Assembly: GCA_036392615.1 (NCBI GenBank) | Contig: DASVXQ010000611.1 | Span: forward strand, 1-64,000 | Direction: 5' to 3' | DNA: 64,000 nt | DNA from: DASVXQ01 sp036392615 | GTDB lineage: Bacteria > Actinomycetota > CALGFH01 | Shown here: positions 63,874 through 64,000 of the stretch, one piece after another | How positions within the stretch are numbered: position 1 is the stretch's first letter | Layout of the letters: the number at the start of each line of letters is the position of its first letter | The notes under the pieces: model-generated | What the model was told of the DNA's origin: nothing | Seen by the model: the letters and a program-made list of their open reading frames with translations, nothing else | The model's database searches: none | Position numbers and translations under genes: made by a program

Positions 63874-64000
63874 GTGGCTGAAAGCGCAGGTGTACGGATC
63901 CGCCTGCTCGGGGGGTTCGAGGTCACCGTGGGAGACCGCCCGGTGGCGTCGGACGCGTGGCGGCTCCGCAAGGCCAAGACCCTGGTGAAGCTGCTGGCGC
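63874..64000 (+). CDS. SARP/BTAD-type regulator, 5' part
   Basis: GTG start after GGGGAGG. The 42 visible residues IRLLGGFEVTVGDRPV, WRLRKAKTLVKLLA form the first strands and helix of an OmpR-type DNA-binding domain as in AfsR/SARP regulators. It runs off the window. Confidence 0.8.
   Translation, partial: MAESAGVRIRLLGGFEVTVGDRPVASDAWRLRKAKTLVKLLA

Noticed and set aside
1..64000. CRISPR arrays, rRNA genes or phage structural genes
   Set aside because: No regularly spaced repeats, no rRNA-like sequence and no phage structural genes were seen.

Overview
This is a GC-rich window with densely packed genes, many GTG/TTG starts, GTGA/ATGA stop-start overlaps, and actinobacterial gene families: an F420-type Ddn-like oxidoreductase, SARP/BTAD and PadR regulators, SpoIIE/RsbW switch proteins, a PAS-GAF-ANTAR protein, an HXXEE membrane protein, and an AAC(2')-I acetyltransferase. 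I read it as a chromosomal segment of a soil-type Actinomycetota, probably uncultured. The genus cannot be told from the sequence alone.

Layout. (1) 1-1.55 kb: a small hypothetical gene cut at its 5' side by a dead IS630 copy with recognisable inverted ends. (2) 1.7-17.9 kb: a surface-polysaccharide cluster on the plus strand. It holds a membrane-anchored GH5 glycanase, a large secreted protein with two NodB deacetylase domains and a phosphoesterase domain, a Wzz/BY-kinase-like protein, a sugar oxidoreductase plus aminotransferase pair, an initiating phosphoglycosyltransferase, a MurJ/Wzx-like flippase, a Wzy-like polymerase, a GT4 glycosyltransferase and a sulfotransferase-like protein. It is closed by a convergent SLT-like protein. 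(3) 18-36 kb: a mosaic accessory region. Four copies of the 3' end of a tRNA-Ala(GGC)-like gene, three clear and one decayed, punctuate it. Between them lie a complete ABC importer operon, an MTHFR gene scrap, a SpoIIE-phosphatase/RsbW-kinase pair, several small membrane proteins, IS630 and IS110 debris, a PAS-GAF-ANTAR protein, a response regulator-thioredoxin reductase fusion, an M1 peptidase and a cNMP-domain histidine kinase. (4) 37-48.4 kb: NTF2-like protein, animal-type haem peroxidase, AAC(2')-like acetyltransferase, a decayed sigma/anti-sigma pair, an ABC-2 exporter operon, cupredoxin, YihY protein, Rrf2 regulator plus hydrolase, PadR regulator plus membrane protein, and DoxX. (5) 48.9-58 kb: a sugar-acid catabolic locus. 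It has a GntR/FCD regulator, a CUT1 importer without its own ATPase, an L-fuconate-dehydratase-like enolase, a RhaM-like mutarotase and a Gfo/Idh/MocA dehydrogenase. (6) 58-64 kb: cupin, Ddn-like protein, RidA, amidohydrolase, saccharopine dehydrogenase-like and MpaB/DUF2236 genes, and the start of a SARP regulator.

How the parts work together. The polysaccharide cluster has the parts of a Wzx/Wzy-type pathway: lipid-linked initiation, chain building, flipping, polymerisation and chain-length control, with outside trimming or modification. The FCD regulator and the importer share a 15-bp near-palindrome (48897-48911 and 49785-49799), which ties the catabolic genes into one regulon. The PadR gene and DoxX gene diverge over two inverted repeats.

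Decay and rearrangement are prominent. There are IS630/IS110 remnants, a collapsed response regulator, a broken sigma/anti-sigma pair, AraC and geranylgeranyl-reductase scraps, and an inverted duplication of the RidA start region that now supplies the start codon of a DUF2236 gene. All functions are inferred from motifs and family knowledge; no database search was possible.
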